A stretch of 57,602 bases of DNA from Cycloclasticus sp. symbiont of Bathymodiolus heckerae (GTDB lineage Bacteria; Pseudomonadota; Gammaproteobacteria; Methylococcales; Cycloclasticaceae): NCBI GenBank assembly GCA_002101235.1, contig LWTL01000111.1, forward strand, positions 1 to 57,602, read 5' to 3'. A program made the translations under genes and the position numbers. Of this stretch, positions 28,962-36,785 are shown in pieces. The notes beneath the pieces are model-generated. The model made no database searches and was not told where the DNA came from. It saw nothing but the letters and a program-made list of their open reading frames with translations. Every line of letters starts with the position of its first letter. Position 1 is the first letter of the stretch.

Positions 28962-29501
28962 ATGACTGAAAGCAAAGTTAGAATGCTTATTATTGATGAT
29001 GATGAAGTGTATTGTGATGTGTTAAAGAGCGCCTTCAAAAAGCGTGGTTTTGATGTGAAAACAGCCAGTAATGAAGAACAAGCGGTTCAACAGATCGGTA
29101 GCTTTGATCCAGAACTAGCCGTTGTTGACTTACGCTTAGAGCAAAGCTCAGGCTTGCACCTTATTAAATGCCTTAAAGATAATGATGAGAGTACGAAGGT
29201 TGTTATGCTGACAGGGTACGCAAGTATTGCAACCGCCGTAGAAGCAGTTAAATTGGGTGCTATTCAATATATTACGAAGCCTGCCAATGCGGATGAAATT
29301 TTGGCGGCATTTTCAATGGATAAAGCAAATTCAGAGGTAGCTTTATCAGAACATCCGCTATCAGTTAAACGTTTGGAATGGGAGTATTTGCAAAAAACGT
29401 TAATGGAGTGTAGTGGTAATGTGTCCGAGGCTGCTCGGCAGTTGAATATGCACCGGCGGACATTACAACGTAAACTTGCCAAGCGCCCTGTTAGGCAATA
29501 A
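28962..29501 (+). CDS. regA: Response regulator, RegA/PrrA/RoxR family
   Basis: The receiver domain has the acid pocket IIDDDE at the start and the phosphorylated D56 in VVDLRLEQSSG, with TGYASIATAVEAVKLGA and the conserved lysine in ITKPA. A proline-poor linker leads to a Fis-type helix-turn-helix (NVSEAARQLNMHRRTLQRKLAKR), the nearly invariant RegA DNA-binding end. It has 179 residues from ATG 28962, chosen over the adjacent GTG at 28959 since AGAGG is 9 bases away. Its partner kinase is the preceding gene. Confidence 0.93.
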   Translation: MTESKVRMLIIDDDEVYCDVLKSAFKKRGFDVKTASNEEQAVQQIGSFDPELAVVDLRLEQSSGLHLIKCLKDNDESTKVVMLTGYASIATAVEAVKLGAIQYITKPANADEILAAFSMDKANSEVALSEHPLSVKRLEWEYLQKTLMECSGNVSEAARQLNMHRRTLQRKLAKRPVRQ

Positions 29502-29504
29502 CGG

Positions 29505-30389
29505 CTACAGGCCGCGGAGCCACGTAGGTACTAGTTGACTTTCTCCGTGAGTCGCAGAACGCAGTTGCGTAAGTAAAATTTCTTTATCTTGTGGTAAAAC
29601 ACCTTTTAAAGGCAGTGCGTTTGAGGCGTGATTGGAGCGAAAGGTGACGCTTTTTTTGGGTGATATCAGCGAAATAAGTAAGGCTTGTTCTTGTAAAATA
29701 TCGTCATCACTTTGCGGTACATATTCACGATTTTGCCGGTGAAATTTTTGTATAAACTCTTCTTTAATAACGTCGTCTAAGGTTAACTGTAAGGTAGATA
29801 AGTACGTGAGGTTGAGCGCGTTAACTAGCTCGGCTGTTTGTTCAATATGCTCTCTCCAATGATGTTTTCCACCTAAGCCTAAAATAACAGTAGCAGAAAC
29901 ATTCATGCCTGCGTCTAGAGCTTTTTGTAAACCTGCCGTCATCTTACTAGGTGTAGAGCCCTTCGTAATACACTTCAGTAGCGCGGCACTTCCGGTTTCT
30001 ACCCCGTAATACAAGAGTGTTAAACCGGCCTTATTCAAGGCTAAAAGCTCTTCGGATGTTTTAGTTAATAAATTATTCGGTAAGGCGTAACTGCTGACAC
30101 GTTCTAAGTTTGGAAAGCTTTTATATAAAACGTCTAGTATTTTAAGCAAGGTGTCCATATCTCGATATAAAGCGTCACCATCGGCTAAGAAAACACGTCG
30201 GGTGTTAGGCTGCAATTGAATGGCTAGTTGAATATCATCTAATACGCGCTCTAGTGGTTTTTCACTGAATGTCTTATCACGATACATCGAGCAAAAGCTG
30301 CATCGATTAAAACTGCAGCCCTCAGTAATTTGTAAAATTAGGCTATTAGCCTCAGAAGGAGGGCGATATAAAGGGTAGCTATAGTTCAT
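29505..30389 (-). CDS. Radical SAM protein of unknown substrate
   Basis: The cluster-binding motif is CSFNRCSFC near residues 25-33, spaced Cx4Cx2C, followed by MYRDKTF; similar sequences open an uncharacterised family of Elp3/B12-independent radical SAM enzymes. FLADGDALYRDMDTLLKIL and YGVETGSAALLKCITKG are the SAM-barrel motifs. At 294 residues it is a bare barrel with a short C-terminal extension. It is convergent with regA (3 bases apart) and transcribed away from the 4.5S RNA gene. Iron-sulfur/SAM chemistry is confident; the substrate is not known. Confidence 0.85.
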   Translation of the reverse strand: MNYSYPLYRPPSEANSLILQITEGCSFNRCSFCSMYRDKTFSEKPLERVLDDIQLAIQLQPNTRRVFLADGDALYRDMDTLLKILDVLYKSFPNLERVSSYALPNNLLTKTSEELLALNKAGLTLLYYGVETGSAALLKCITKGSTPSKMTAGLQKALDAGMNVSATVILGLGGKHHWREHIEQTAELVNALNLTYLSTLQLTLDDVIKEEFIQKFHRQNREYVPQSDDDILQEQALLISLISPKKSVTFRSNHASNALPLKGVLPQDKEILLTQLRSATHGESQLVPTWLRGL

Positions 30390-30507
30390 TGGCGAATATG
30401 TAGAGAAATATTATTTTGAAATAAATGAATAAAACTTCATTGTCCCTTCTTGATTGATGGAACGCAATCATGGACAATTCACATCCTGATTTACACCAAT
30501 GAACAAT

Positions 30508-30622
30508 GGTGACTCATGTCGGTCCCCTCGCAACGTGAAATTGTGAACTCCGCCAGGCCCGGAAGGGAGCAACGGCAGCGATGGAATCGTGTGCCGGGGT
30601 GTGGCTGGCATGAGTTACCACC
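30508..30622 (+). ncRNA. ffs: Signal recognition particle 4.5S RNA
   Basis: The conserved SRP apical loop is present: GGCCCGGAAGGGAGCA around 30557-30573 is the GGAA tetraloop and Ffh-binding asymmetric loop, and GTGTGCCGGGGTGTGGCTGGCA follows the E. coli layout. The ends GGTGACTCATG (30508) and CATGAGTTACC (to 30619) pair to close the hairpin. The exact ends are estimated from this pairing. It lies just upstream of dnaX, a common location in non-enteric Gammaproteobacteria. Confidence 0.93.
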
Positions 30623-30693
30623 CATTCTTTTAGTTCCTCCATTACTCCAAAAGTTCGCACAAACACGCGGTGCTTTGTTACCCTATTGAACTT

Positions 30694-32424
30694 ATGAGTT
30701 ATAAAGTCTTTGCGAGAAAATGGCGCCCTTTGAATTTTTCCCAAGTTGTTGGGCAAGAACATATTGTGCGTGCATTAATGAATGGTTTAGAGAACGACCG
30801 TTTGCACCATGCTTACTTGTTTACTGGTACGCGAGGCGTAGGCAAAACAACCATTGCTCGTGTATTAGCTAAAGCACTTAACTGCCCGAATATTACTGAC
30901 GCAGAACCTTGTGGAGAATGTGATACATGCTTAGATGTAGATCAAGGTTGTTACCCTGATTTAATCGAAGTAGATGCCGCATCAAGAACGGGTGTTGATG
31001 ATACGCGCGACCTTCTTGAGAACGTTCAATATTTGCCTAGTCGCGGCAAATACAAAGTCTATCTAATTGACGAAGTTCATATGTTTTCAAAAAGCAGCTT
31101 TAATGCGTTGTTGAAAACATTAGAAGAGCCGCCTGATCACGTTAAATTCTTATTGGCGACAACAGACCCGCAAAAAATGCCGGTTACCGTTTTGTCGCGT
31201 TGTTTACAGTTTAATTTAAAACGGTTGTTGCCTAATCAAATAGAAGGGCAGTTTAAGCTTATTTTAGAAAGTGAAGGCATTGCTTATGAGTCTCAGGCTA
31301 CCGAGCTATTAGCGCGTGCCGCCGATGGAAGTATGCGAGATGGGCTGAGTTTGTTGGATCAAGCAATCGTACACGGTGATGGCAGCTTAAAAGAAGTTGA
31401 TGTGATCGATATGCTAGGCAGCGTGGCAAGAGAGCCTGTACTCGACCTGCTTAACGCCTTACTTACAAAACAAGGCGATGCTGTTTTAGAGAGTATTCAA
31501 AAACTAGATGAATTTGCTCCAGGTTATTCGGAAGTACTGCAATCTTTATTAATGTATTTACATCAAATTGCGGTGAGCCAGATTGCAGGGATAGAAAGTG
31601 ACGATAAATCACTGCAAATAATGGCGCAACAATTATCGAAAGAAGATGTTCAGCTATATTATCAAATTGCTCTAATTGGCCAAAAAGATCTACCGTTGGC
31701 GCCAACCCCTAAAGTTGGATTTGAAATGGTGTTGTTAAGAATGCTCGCGTTTGCTCCAGTGGAGATGAATGCAAGTCAAGAGACTGTGAAGGGAACGTCT
31801 ATTAACAGGCCGGCTGCTTCAAACAAGCTAGAGCAGCCTGTAGTACACAACCCACCGCAAGTAGCGGGAAGAACAGCACCGCTAGGTGCGTCAAAAAAAG
31901 CCCCTAAACTGACAGTTCCTGAAAAAAAAACACTTAAAAATATAGAGCCTACAAAAAGGGAGCCTCTTGAGAGTGTAAAACTAGAAAAAATAACGAATAT
32001 TGAGCCATCAATAAAAGCTGCAAGTACACCGGAAAAATCAGTAAAAGAAAATATGGCATGGCACGACCTTGTTCCAACGTTAGGCTTAGATCCGATGACG
32101 CTACAACTTGCTAATAATGCAACATTGTTCAGTTTAAATGGCAATGAATGTGAGTTGATGTTGATAAGCGGGCATGTATCGCTTAATAAAAAATCGGAAC
32201 AAAACCTGCAGCAAGCACTATCCGGTTATTATGGCCGTAAACTTGAGCTTAAGTTGATTGAAGGCACTAAAGATATCGTTACGCCGAATAGCATTGCTAG
32301 CAATAAAGTGGCCGACAGGCAGCGTTTAGCGGAAGAAGAAGTGAGAAATAACCCCATGGTGAAAAAGATAATAGAAGTCTTTGACGCTACAATTATAGAA
32401 GGCTCCATCAAGCCAATAGATTAA
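30694..32424 (+). CDS. dnaX: DNA polymerase III subunits tau and gamma
   Basis: DnaX is the clamp-loader ATPase. AAA+ features: GTRGVGKTT at residues 45-53, four-cysteine zinc module (CPN...CGECDTC, about 64-79), DEVHMFSKSSFNALLKTLEEPP and the SRC sensor-1 motif. Domain III ends near 370; the rest is a lysine/proline linker and tau's polymerase-binding end (576 residues). ATG 30694 gives the standard MSYKVFARKWRP start. A slippery A AAA AAA at 31893-31899 is followed in the -1 frame by AGC CCC TAA, so a frameshift would yield a ~404-residue gamma form. ybaB and recR follow. Confidence 0.96.
   Translation: MSYKVFARKWRPLNFSQVVGQEHIVRALMNGLENDRLHHAYLFTGTRGVGKTTIARVLAKALNCPNITDAEPCGECDTCLDVDQGCYPDLIEVDAASRTGVDDTRDLLENVQYLPSRGKYKVYLIDEVHMFSKSSFNALLKTLEEPPDHVKFLLATTDPQKMPVTVLSRCLQFNLKRLLPNQIEGQFKLILESEGIAYESQATELLARAADGSMRDGLSLLDQAIVHGDGSLKEVDVIDMLGSVAREPVLDLLNALLTKQGDAVLESIQKLDEFAPGYSEVLQSLLMYLHQIAVSQIAGIESDDKSLQIMAQQLSKEDVQLYYQIALIGQKDLPLAPTPKVGFEMVLLRMLAFAPVEMNASQETVKGTSINRPAASNKLEQPVVHNPPQVAGRTAPLGASKKAPKLTVPEKKTLKNIEPTKREPLESVKLEKITNIEPSIKAASTPEKSVKENMAWHDLVPTLGLDPMTLQLANNATLFSLNGNECELMLISGHVSLNKKSEQNLQQALSGYYGRKLELKLIEGTKDIVTPNSIASNKVADRQRLAEEEVRNNPMVKKIIEVFDATIIEGSIKPID
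31893..31907 (+). promoter_or_regulatory. Predicted -1 frameshift site in dnaX (gamma production)
   Basis: In the dnaX frame the codons are TCA AAA AAA GCC; the heptamer A AAA AAA fits the X XXY YYZ rule. Slipping back one base gives AGC, CCC and then TAA at 31905-31907. E. coli dnaX uses a similar heptamer and a stop soon after. I saw no convincing downstream stem-loop. Confidence 0.65.
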
Positions 32425-32448
32425 CAAAGCATAAAGTACGGAGAAATA

Positions 32449-32763
32449 ATGAAGAACCAATTAGGTGATTTAATGCAGCAAGCGCAGAAAATGCAGGATG
32501 CGCAACAGAAACTAGCCGAGTTAGAAATAACAGGCGAGTCAGGCGCAGGTCTGGTGAAAGTGACTATGACAGGTAAACATGAGGCGCGTAAGTTAGCGAT
32601 TGACCCTAGCTTAATCGCAGACAATGATCAAGAGATGCTGGAAGATCTTATCGTGTCGGCCATAAATGACGCTGTTCGTAAAATTGAAAGTGAAAATAAA
32701 GAAAGTATGGCGGGCATGACAGCCGGCATTCCATTACCTCCTGGCTTCAAATTACCGTTCTAA
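32449..32763 (+). CDS. ybaB: Nucleoid-associated protein YbaB/EbfC
   Basis: A 104-residue dimeric DNA-binding protein. The [32 protein letters not shown] segment and the [10 protein letters not shown] end are family hallmarks. It binds DNA with little sequence preference and shapes the nucleoid. It sits between dnaX and recR as in almost all bacteria, with a GGAG ribosome site 6 bases before the ATG and only 6 bases to recR. Confidence 0.95.
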   Translation: MKNQLGDLMQQAQKMQDAQQKLAELEITGESGAGLVKVTMTGKHEARKLAIDPSLIADNDQEMLEDLIVSAINDAVRKIESENKESMAGMTAGIPLPPGFKLPF

Positions 32764-32769
32764 AGAGCG

Positions 32770-33366
32770 ATGCAAGCTGAGCCTATTCTTCATGATTTGA
32801 TGCAAGCGTTACGTTGCTTGCCTGGCGTTGGTCAAAAGTCAGCGCAGCGTATGGTGTTTCATTTATTAGAACGTGACCGGCAAGGTGCATTTAAACTGGC
32901 GCAACGTTTAGCCGAAGCAGTAGATAAAATAGGCCATTGTAAAACTTGCCAAACGTTAACCTCGTCAGAGGTGTGTGTGCTTTGTTCTGATGAACGACGA
33001 AATCACGAACTGTTATGTGTTGTAGAAACGCCGACCGATGTGATGGCCGTAGAAAGTGCGACATCATTTAAAGGCGTGTACTTTGTATTAAATGGGCGCT
33101 TATCGCCTTTAGACGGGTTAGGCCCTGCAGAAATCGGTTTAGATAAATTGGTTGATAGACTGAAGATTGGTGAAATAAAAGAAATTATTTTGGCAACGAA
33201 TCCAACGGTTGAAGGTGAGGCGACGGCACACTACATTAGCGAAATGGCGAAGAAGCATCAGGTTAAAGCGACGAGAATTGCACATGGTGTACCATTTGGT
33301 GGAGAGCTAGAATATATTGATAGTGGAACGTTATCGCACGCCTTTAGTGGGCGTAGCGAAGTATAG
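32770..33366 (+). CDS. recR: Recombination protein RecR
   Basis: RecR acts with RecO and RecF to load RecA at gaps. The N-terminal helix-hairpin-helix (LRCLPGVGQKSAQRMVFHLL) is followed by the zinc finger CKTCQTLTSSEVCVLC (residues about 57-72) and a Toprim domain (LLCVVETPTDVMAVE ... ATNPTVEGEATAHYI). It has 198 residues and ends with the conserved IAHGVPFGGELEYIDSGTL segment. It is cotranscribed with ybaB. Confidence 0.96.
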   Translation: MQAEPILHDLMQALRCLPGVGQKSAQRMVFHLLERDRQGAFKLAQRLAEAVDKIGHCKTCQTLTSSEVCVLCSDERRNHELLCVVETPTDVMAVESATSFKGVYFVLNGRLSPLDGLGPAEIGLDKLVDRLKIGEIKEIILATNPTVEGEATAHYISEMAKKHQVKATRIAHGVPFGGELEYIDSGTLSHAFSGRSEV

Positions 33367-33374
33367 GGACCTAT

Positions 33375-33719
33375 ATGAGTGATTGCTTGTTTTGTAAAAT
33401 GGTACAAGGCGAAATAACGCCGGATGTTGTGTACGAGACTGATTCGGTACTTGCGTTTAGAGATATCAACCCGCGCGCGCCAACACATATTCTAGTTATT
33501 CCTAAAAAGCATATTCCAACACTGGCCGATATGGCGGCTGACGATACGCTATTGATGGGTGAGATTATGCAAGCAGCAAAAAAAGTTGCAGAATTAGAAG
33601 GCTTGTCTGATTCTGGATATCGAACAGTCTTTAACTGTAAGCAAGATGCGGGGCAAGAGGTTTACCATATTCATTTGCATCTATTAGGCGGAAGAGCCAT
33701 GCAATGGCCACCAGGCTAA
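33375..33719 (+). CDS. hinT: HIT-family nucleotide hydrolase (HinT-like)
   Basis: The 114-residue protein has the histidine triad HIHLHLLGG (residues about 98-106) that cleaves nucleoside phosphoramidates and aminoacyl-AMP. DCLFCKMVQGEI near the start carries the CxxC common in bacterial HinT, and HILVIPKKHI is the second conserved block. It is the last plus-strand gene of the dnaX cluster; its stop codon overlaps that of rsgA on the other strand. Confidence 0.93.
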   Translation: MSDCLFCKMVQGEITPDVVYETDSVLAFRDINPRAPTHILVIPKKHIPTLADMAADDTLLMGEIMQAAKKVAELEGLSDSGYRTVFNCKQDAGQEVYHIHLHLLGGRAMQWPPG

Positions 33720-34627
33720 TAACTGAGTTTATCTCGTAGTTTTAAATACCTTAAGTAGCGTTGCTTACTTATTTCTCCGTTTTCCACATTGTCTTTTACC
33801 GCGCATTTTGGTTCTTTTAAGTGCATGCAATTAGAATATTTACACTGATCAGCGAAATGTCGTATTTCTCTGAAGCCGTAAGCTAAATTTTGTTCGGTAA
33901 TGTGTGCTAAACCAAAAATATTAACCCCTGGGCTGTCAATAATATCGCCACCTTCGGGTAGTTTGTATAGTGTCGATAAGGTGGTGGTGTGTTTGCCAAG
34001 TCCAGATGCGGTTGATAACGTTTTAGTTTGAATAGCTAAGTCAGGCAATAACGCATTGGTGATGGTTGACTTGCCAACACCAGATTGACCGACCAGTATG
34101 CTGGTTTTATTTTGTAGGTGCTGTCTTAGCTCGTTAAGGCCCGTTTTTTCAACTGCGCTGACTTCAACGACTTCGTACCCCAATTTTTTATAAATAAGGA
34201 CAAGTTCATCAATGGTTTTTCTGGACTCTTCATCGAGTAAATCGGTTTTGTTTAATACGATTAGAGGAGCGATATCTTGAAATTCGCAGACGATGAGGTA
34301 TTGGTCAAGTAGAAGGGGATCAATGTTCGGTTTGACGGCAAGAATAGCGACGATTTGATCTAGGTTAGCAGCGACAGGTCTTACGTTACCTTTTTTTGCC
34401 GGCCTTGACAGTAGAGACCTACGTTCGAGAACTTTTTCAACGCGACCTGCTCCGGCTTCTGTTCTTATCCACTCAACGTAGTCGCCAACGGCTGGTTGTT
34501 CAAGTTGGGTGCGTTTTTTACATAAAGCAGTTTGCCCTTCGTCGTCTTCTACAATCAGCGCTTTGCCTAGGTGTGCAACAATGCGGCCTTTTATAATGGG
34601 CGAATTTTTTCCAGAGGGTTGATTCAA
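33716..34627 (-). CDS. rsgA: Small ribosomal subunit biogenesis GTPase RsgA
   Basis: RsgA is a circularly permuted GTPase that checks late 30S assembly. An OB-fold opens the protein (GRIVAHLGKALIVEDDEG). G motifs appear in the order G4 (VLNKTDLL), G1 (GQSGVGKST) and G3 (DSPGVNIF). The zinc-binding tail has CKYSNCMHLKEPKC near the end (cysteines and a histidine as expected). It has 303 residues. It is the last of three minus-strand genes spaced by about five bases. orn, often next to rsgA, lies nearby on the plus strand. Confidence 0.95.
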   Translation of the reverse strand: MNQPSGKNSPIIKGRIVAHLGKALIVEDDEGQTALCKKRTQLEQPAVGDYVEWIRTEAGAGRVEKVLERRSLLSRPAKKGNVRPVAANLDQIVAILAVKPNIDPLLLDQYLIVCEFQDIAPLIVLNKTDLLDEESRKTIDELVLIYKKLGYEVVEVSAVEKTGLNELRQHLQNKTSILVGQSGVGKSTITNALLPDLAIQTKTLSTASGLGKHTTTLSTLYKLPEGGDIIDSPGVNIFGLAHITEQNLAYGFREIRHFADQCKYSNCMHLKEPKCAVKDNVENGEISKQRYLRYLKLRDKLSY

Positions 34628-34631
34628 TTGC

Positions 34632-34925
34632 TTACTCAGTCTTGAATTTGTAAAAGTCGTGATTTAGATAAGCAATAACATCGGCAATATCTTCCTCAAA
34701 CCATTGTGTTCCTAACGAGAAATCACAGCGTTTCACGCGGCTTGTTAATTCAGCTAAGTTATGAACAGAACGTGTTGAAGAAATATACTTATTGGTGGTG
34801 TGGCAACTTAAGCAGTTTTCAGTATGCAATGTCTTGCCATTGTTAAGGTCTGATGCGTACAAGTTAAAAGAGCCGAGTAACAAGAAGCTGAAAGCAATAC
34901 GTTGGATTAGTTTTATATTATTCAT
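34632..34925 (-). CDS. Small periplasmic monohaem c-type cytochrome
   Basis: A 97-residue protein with a signal peptide (hydrophobic residues 8-22, cleavage after YAS near 25), then a haem-attachment motif CLSCH (about 38-42). The mature part has no methionine, so the usual Met sixth ligand is absent; two later histidines and a cysteine (KRC, about 66) are the candidates. RCDFSLGTQWFEEDIADVIAYL forms the C-terminal helix. It lies between an M48 protease and rsgA in a tight operon. It could be an electron carrier or a sensor-like c cytochrome; the partner is unknown. Confidence 0.82.
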   Translation of the reverse strand: MNNIKLIQRIAFSFLLLGSFNLYASDLNNGKTLHTENCLSCHTTNKYISSTRSVHNLAELTSRVKRCDFSLGTQWFEEDIADVIAYLNHDFYKFKTE

Positions 34926-34930
34926 CGTTT

Positions 34931-36184
34931 TTATGGTGTTGGGCCAGCTAAACTTCTAAGGTGATCTATTCTGACGCTAGCAGGAGGGTGGCTATGGTGA
35001 AAGCTAGAATAAAGTGGGTCTGGCGTTAATGTGCTTGCGTTTTCACGGTATAGCTTCACTAAAGCTTGTATTAAATGCTCAGGCTTAGCCATGGTACTTG
35101 CAAAAGCATCTGCTTCAAATTCAAATTTGCGCTGGAATCGACTACTAATAGGTTGGAGGAAAGTCGTAAAAATAGGCAGTACGAGGATAAACAATAATAA
35201 AGAAATAGCATTATTTATTTGCATCATACCCAGCCCATCAAAGAACCAATTTTGTTCTTTTAACCAACCTAATAAAGCAAAACCAAGCAATGTTGTGACG
35301 GTAGAAACAAGCATGTGTTTAGTAACGTGCTTGCATTTAAAATGTCCTAGCTCATGTGCAAGAACAGCTTCAATTTCATCAGTGTTGAGCGATTCAATCA
35401 ACGTGTCATAAAAAACAATACGCTTGTTATTACCAATGCCTGTGAAATAGGCATTGCCATGGCCTGAACGTTTAGAGCCATCCATAACGTAAATGCCTTT
35501 ACTGTTAAAACCGCAGCGTTCAAATAATTGTTGTATGCGTGTTTTCAGTTCGTCATTGTCAAGCGGGGTGAATTTATTAAACAGAGGGGCAATAACAGTG
35601 GGGACTAGCCATGTCATAAAGAACGTAAAGCTGACAGTGAGTAGCCATGCATAAAGCCACCAGTACTCGCCCATTTGGCCCATAACATAGAGCAAAGCAT
35701 AGAGCAGAGGCGTTCCAATAATGAGCATTAAGGCAATTTGTAAAAATTGGTCTTTAATAAATTGACCAACTGTTGTGCGATTAAAACCGAACTGCTGTTC
35801 TATTTTGAACGTTTGATAAATGTCGACGGGCAATTCGATAAAGTGAGACAAAATGAAAACTGACATGATAAGTGCGATTCCTGACCATATATCGCTATCG
35901 ATGGTTGACTGCATAAAGGACAGGAGGATATTAATGAAGCCGCCGAGGGTCAACATAATTAAAACAGCACTACCTATTAAAGTACTTAACGTTGCCATTT
36001 TGGTTTTGGCGACGGTATAGTCCGCTGCTTTTTGATGTGCGGCAAGGTCAATTTTCCCTTTAAAGTCTTCAGGAACAGCATCGCGGTGATGAATAATATG
36101 AGTCATCTGACGACGATTCAACCAAAGCTTTAAGAGCAAAGAGGTGACTAAAAAAAATAAAAATATATAGCTAAATTCGTTCAT
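34931..36184 (-). CDS. M48-family membrane zinc metallopeptidase (Ste24/CAAX protease-like)
   Basis: The zinc motif HELGH (in VLAHELGHFKCKH, residues about 275-290) and the downstream glutamate in FEFEADAFAS mark the M48 family. Several membrane segments (N-terminal, near 65-85, 100-125, 150-200 and after the active site) and VMDGSKRSGHGNAYFTGIGNNKRIVFYDTLI are typical of the Ste24 branch, 417 residues. Bacteria lack prenylated CAAX proteins as general substrates; a role in membrane protein quality control is the likely use. It is first of the cytochrome-rsgA operon and divergent from orn. Confidence 0.92.
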   Translation of the reverse strand: MNEFSYIFLFFLVTSLLLKLWLNRRQMTHIIHHRDAVPEDFKGKIDLAAHQKAADYTVAKTKMATLSTLIGSAVLIMLTLGGFINILLSFMQSTIDSDIWSGIALIMSVFILSHFIELPVDIYQTFKIEQQFGFNRTTVGQFIKDQFLQIALMLIIGTPLLYALLYVMGQMGEYWWLYAWLLTVSFTFFMTWLVPTVIAPLFNKFTPLDNDELKTRIQQLFERCGFNSKGIYVMDGSKRSGHGNAYFTGIGNNKRIVFYDTLIESLNTDEIEAVLAHELGHFKCKHVTKHMLVSTVTTLLGFALLGWLKEQNWFFDGLGMMQINNAISLLLFILVLPIFTTFLQPISSRFQRKFEFEADAFASTMAKPEHLIQALVKLYRENASTLTPDPLYSSFHHSHPPASVRIDHLRSLAGPTP

Positions 36185-36239
36185 AATTTCATTAAGATAT
36201 AACAGTTATTAATAATCATTAAGCCATAAAGGAATAAAG

Positions 36240-36785
36240 ATGTCTCAAGATAAGCAAAATTTAATATGGATAGACCTCGAAATGACGGGGCTAGAGCCTG
36301 CAACGGATTCTATCATTGAAATAGCCACGATTGTGACGGATAAGGAGCTTAATGTATTGGCAGAAGGCCCTGTACTTGCAGTGAGGCAATCATCGCAAAC
36401 GATGGATGCGATGGATGATTGGAATCAACACCACCATGGGCAGTCGGGTTTGATTGAGCGTGTGTTAAGTAGCCCATTAAGTGAAGGTGATGTGGAGCAA
36501 CAAACGATTGCGTTTTTGAAGGAGTGGGTGCCTAAGGGTGCTTCGCCTATGTGCGGGAATAGTATCTGCCAAGACAGGCGTTTTATGGCGAACTCTATGG
36601 CAGCGCTAGAGGAGTACTTTCACTATAGGAATCTGGACGTTAGCACGCTGAAAGAGTTGGCAAGCAGGTGGGCGCCAGAAATAATGAAAGGCTTTAAGAA
36701 AAAAGGAACTCACCAAGCATTAGATGATGTGATTGAATCAATTGAAGAGCTTAAGTACTACCGACAAACATTTCTTAAGTTTTAA
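36240..36785 (+). CDS. orn: Oligoribonuclease
   Basis: Orn degrades 2-5-mer RNAs, in particular the dinucleotides from mRNA decay and pGpG from c-di-GMP. The DEDDh exonuclease motifs are present: [11 protein letters not shown] (D and E, residues about 11-14), a middle aspartate in CQDRRFM, and [14 protein letters not shown] near the end. It is 181 residues long, normal. The stop overlaps that of the chemotaxis receptor on the other strand. Confidence 0.96.
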   Translation: MSQDKQNLIWIDLEMTGLEPATDSIIEIATIVTDKELNVLAEGPVLAVRQSSQTMDAMDDWNQHHHGQSGLIERVLSSPLSEGDVEQQTIAFLKEWVPKGASPMCGNSICQDRRFMANSMAALEEYFHYRNLDVSTLKELASRWAPEIMKGFKKKGTHQALDDVIESIEELKYYRQTFLKF

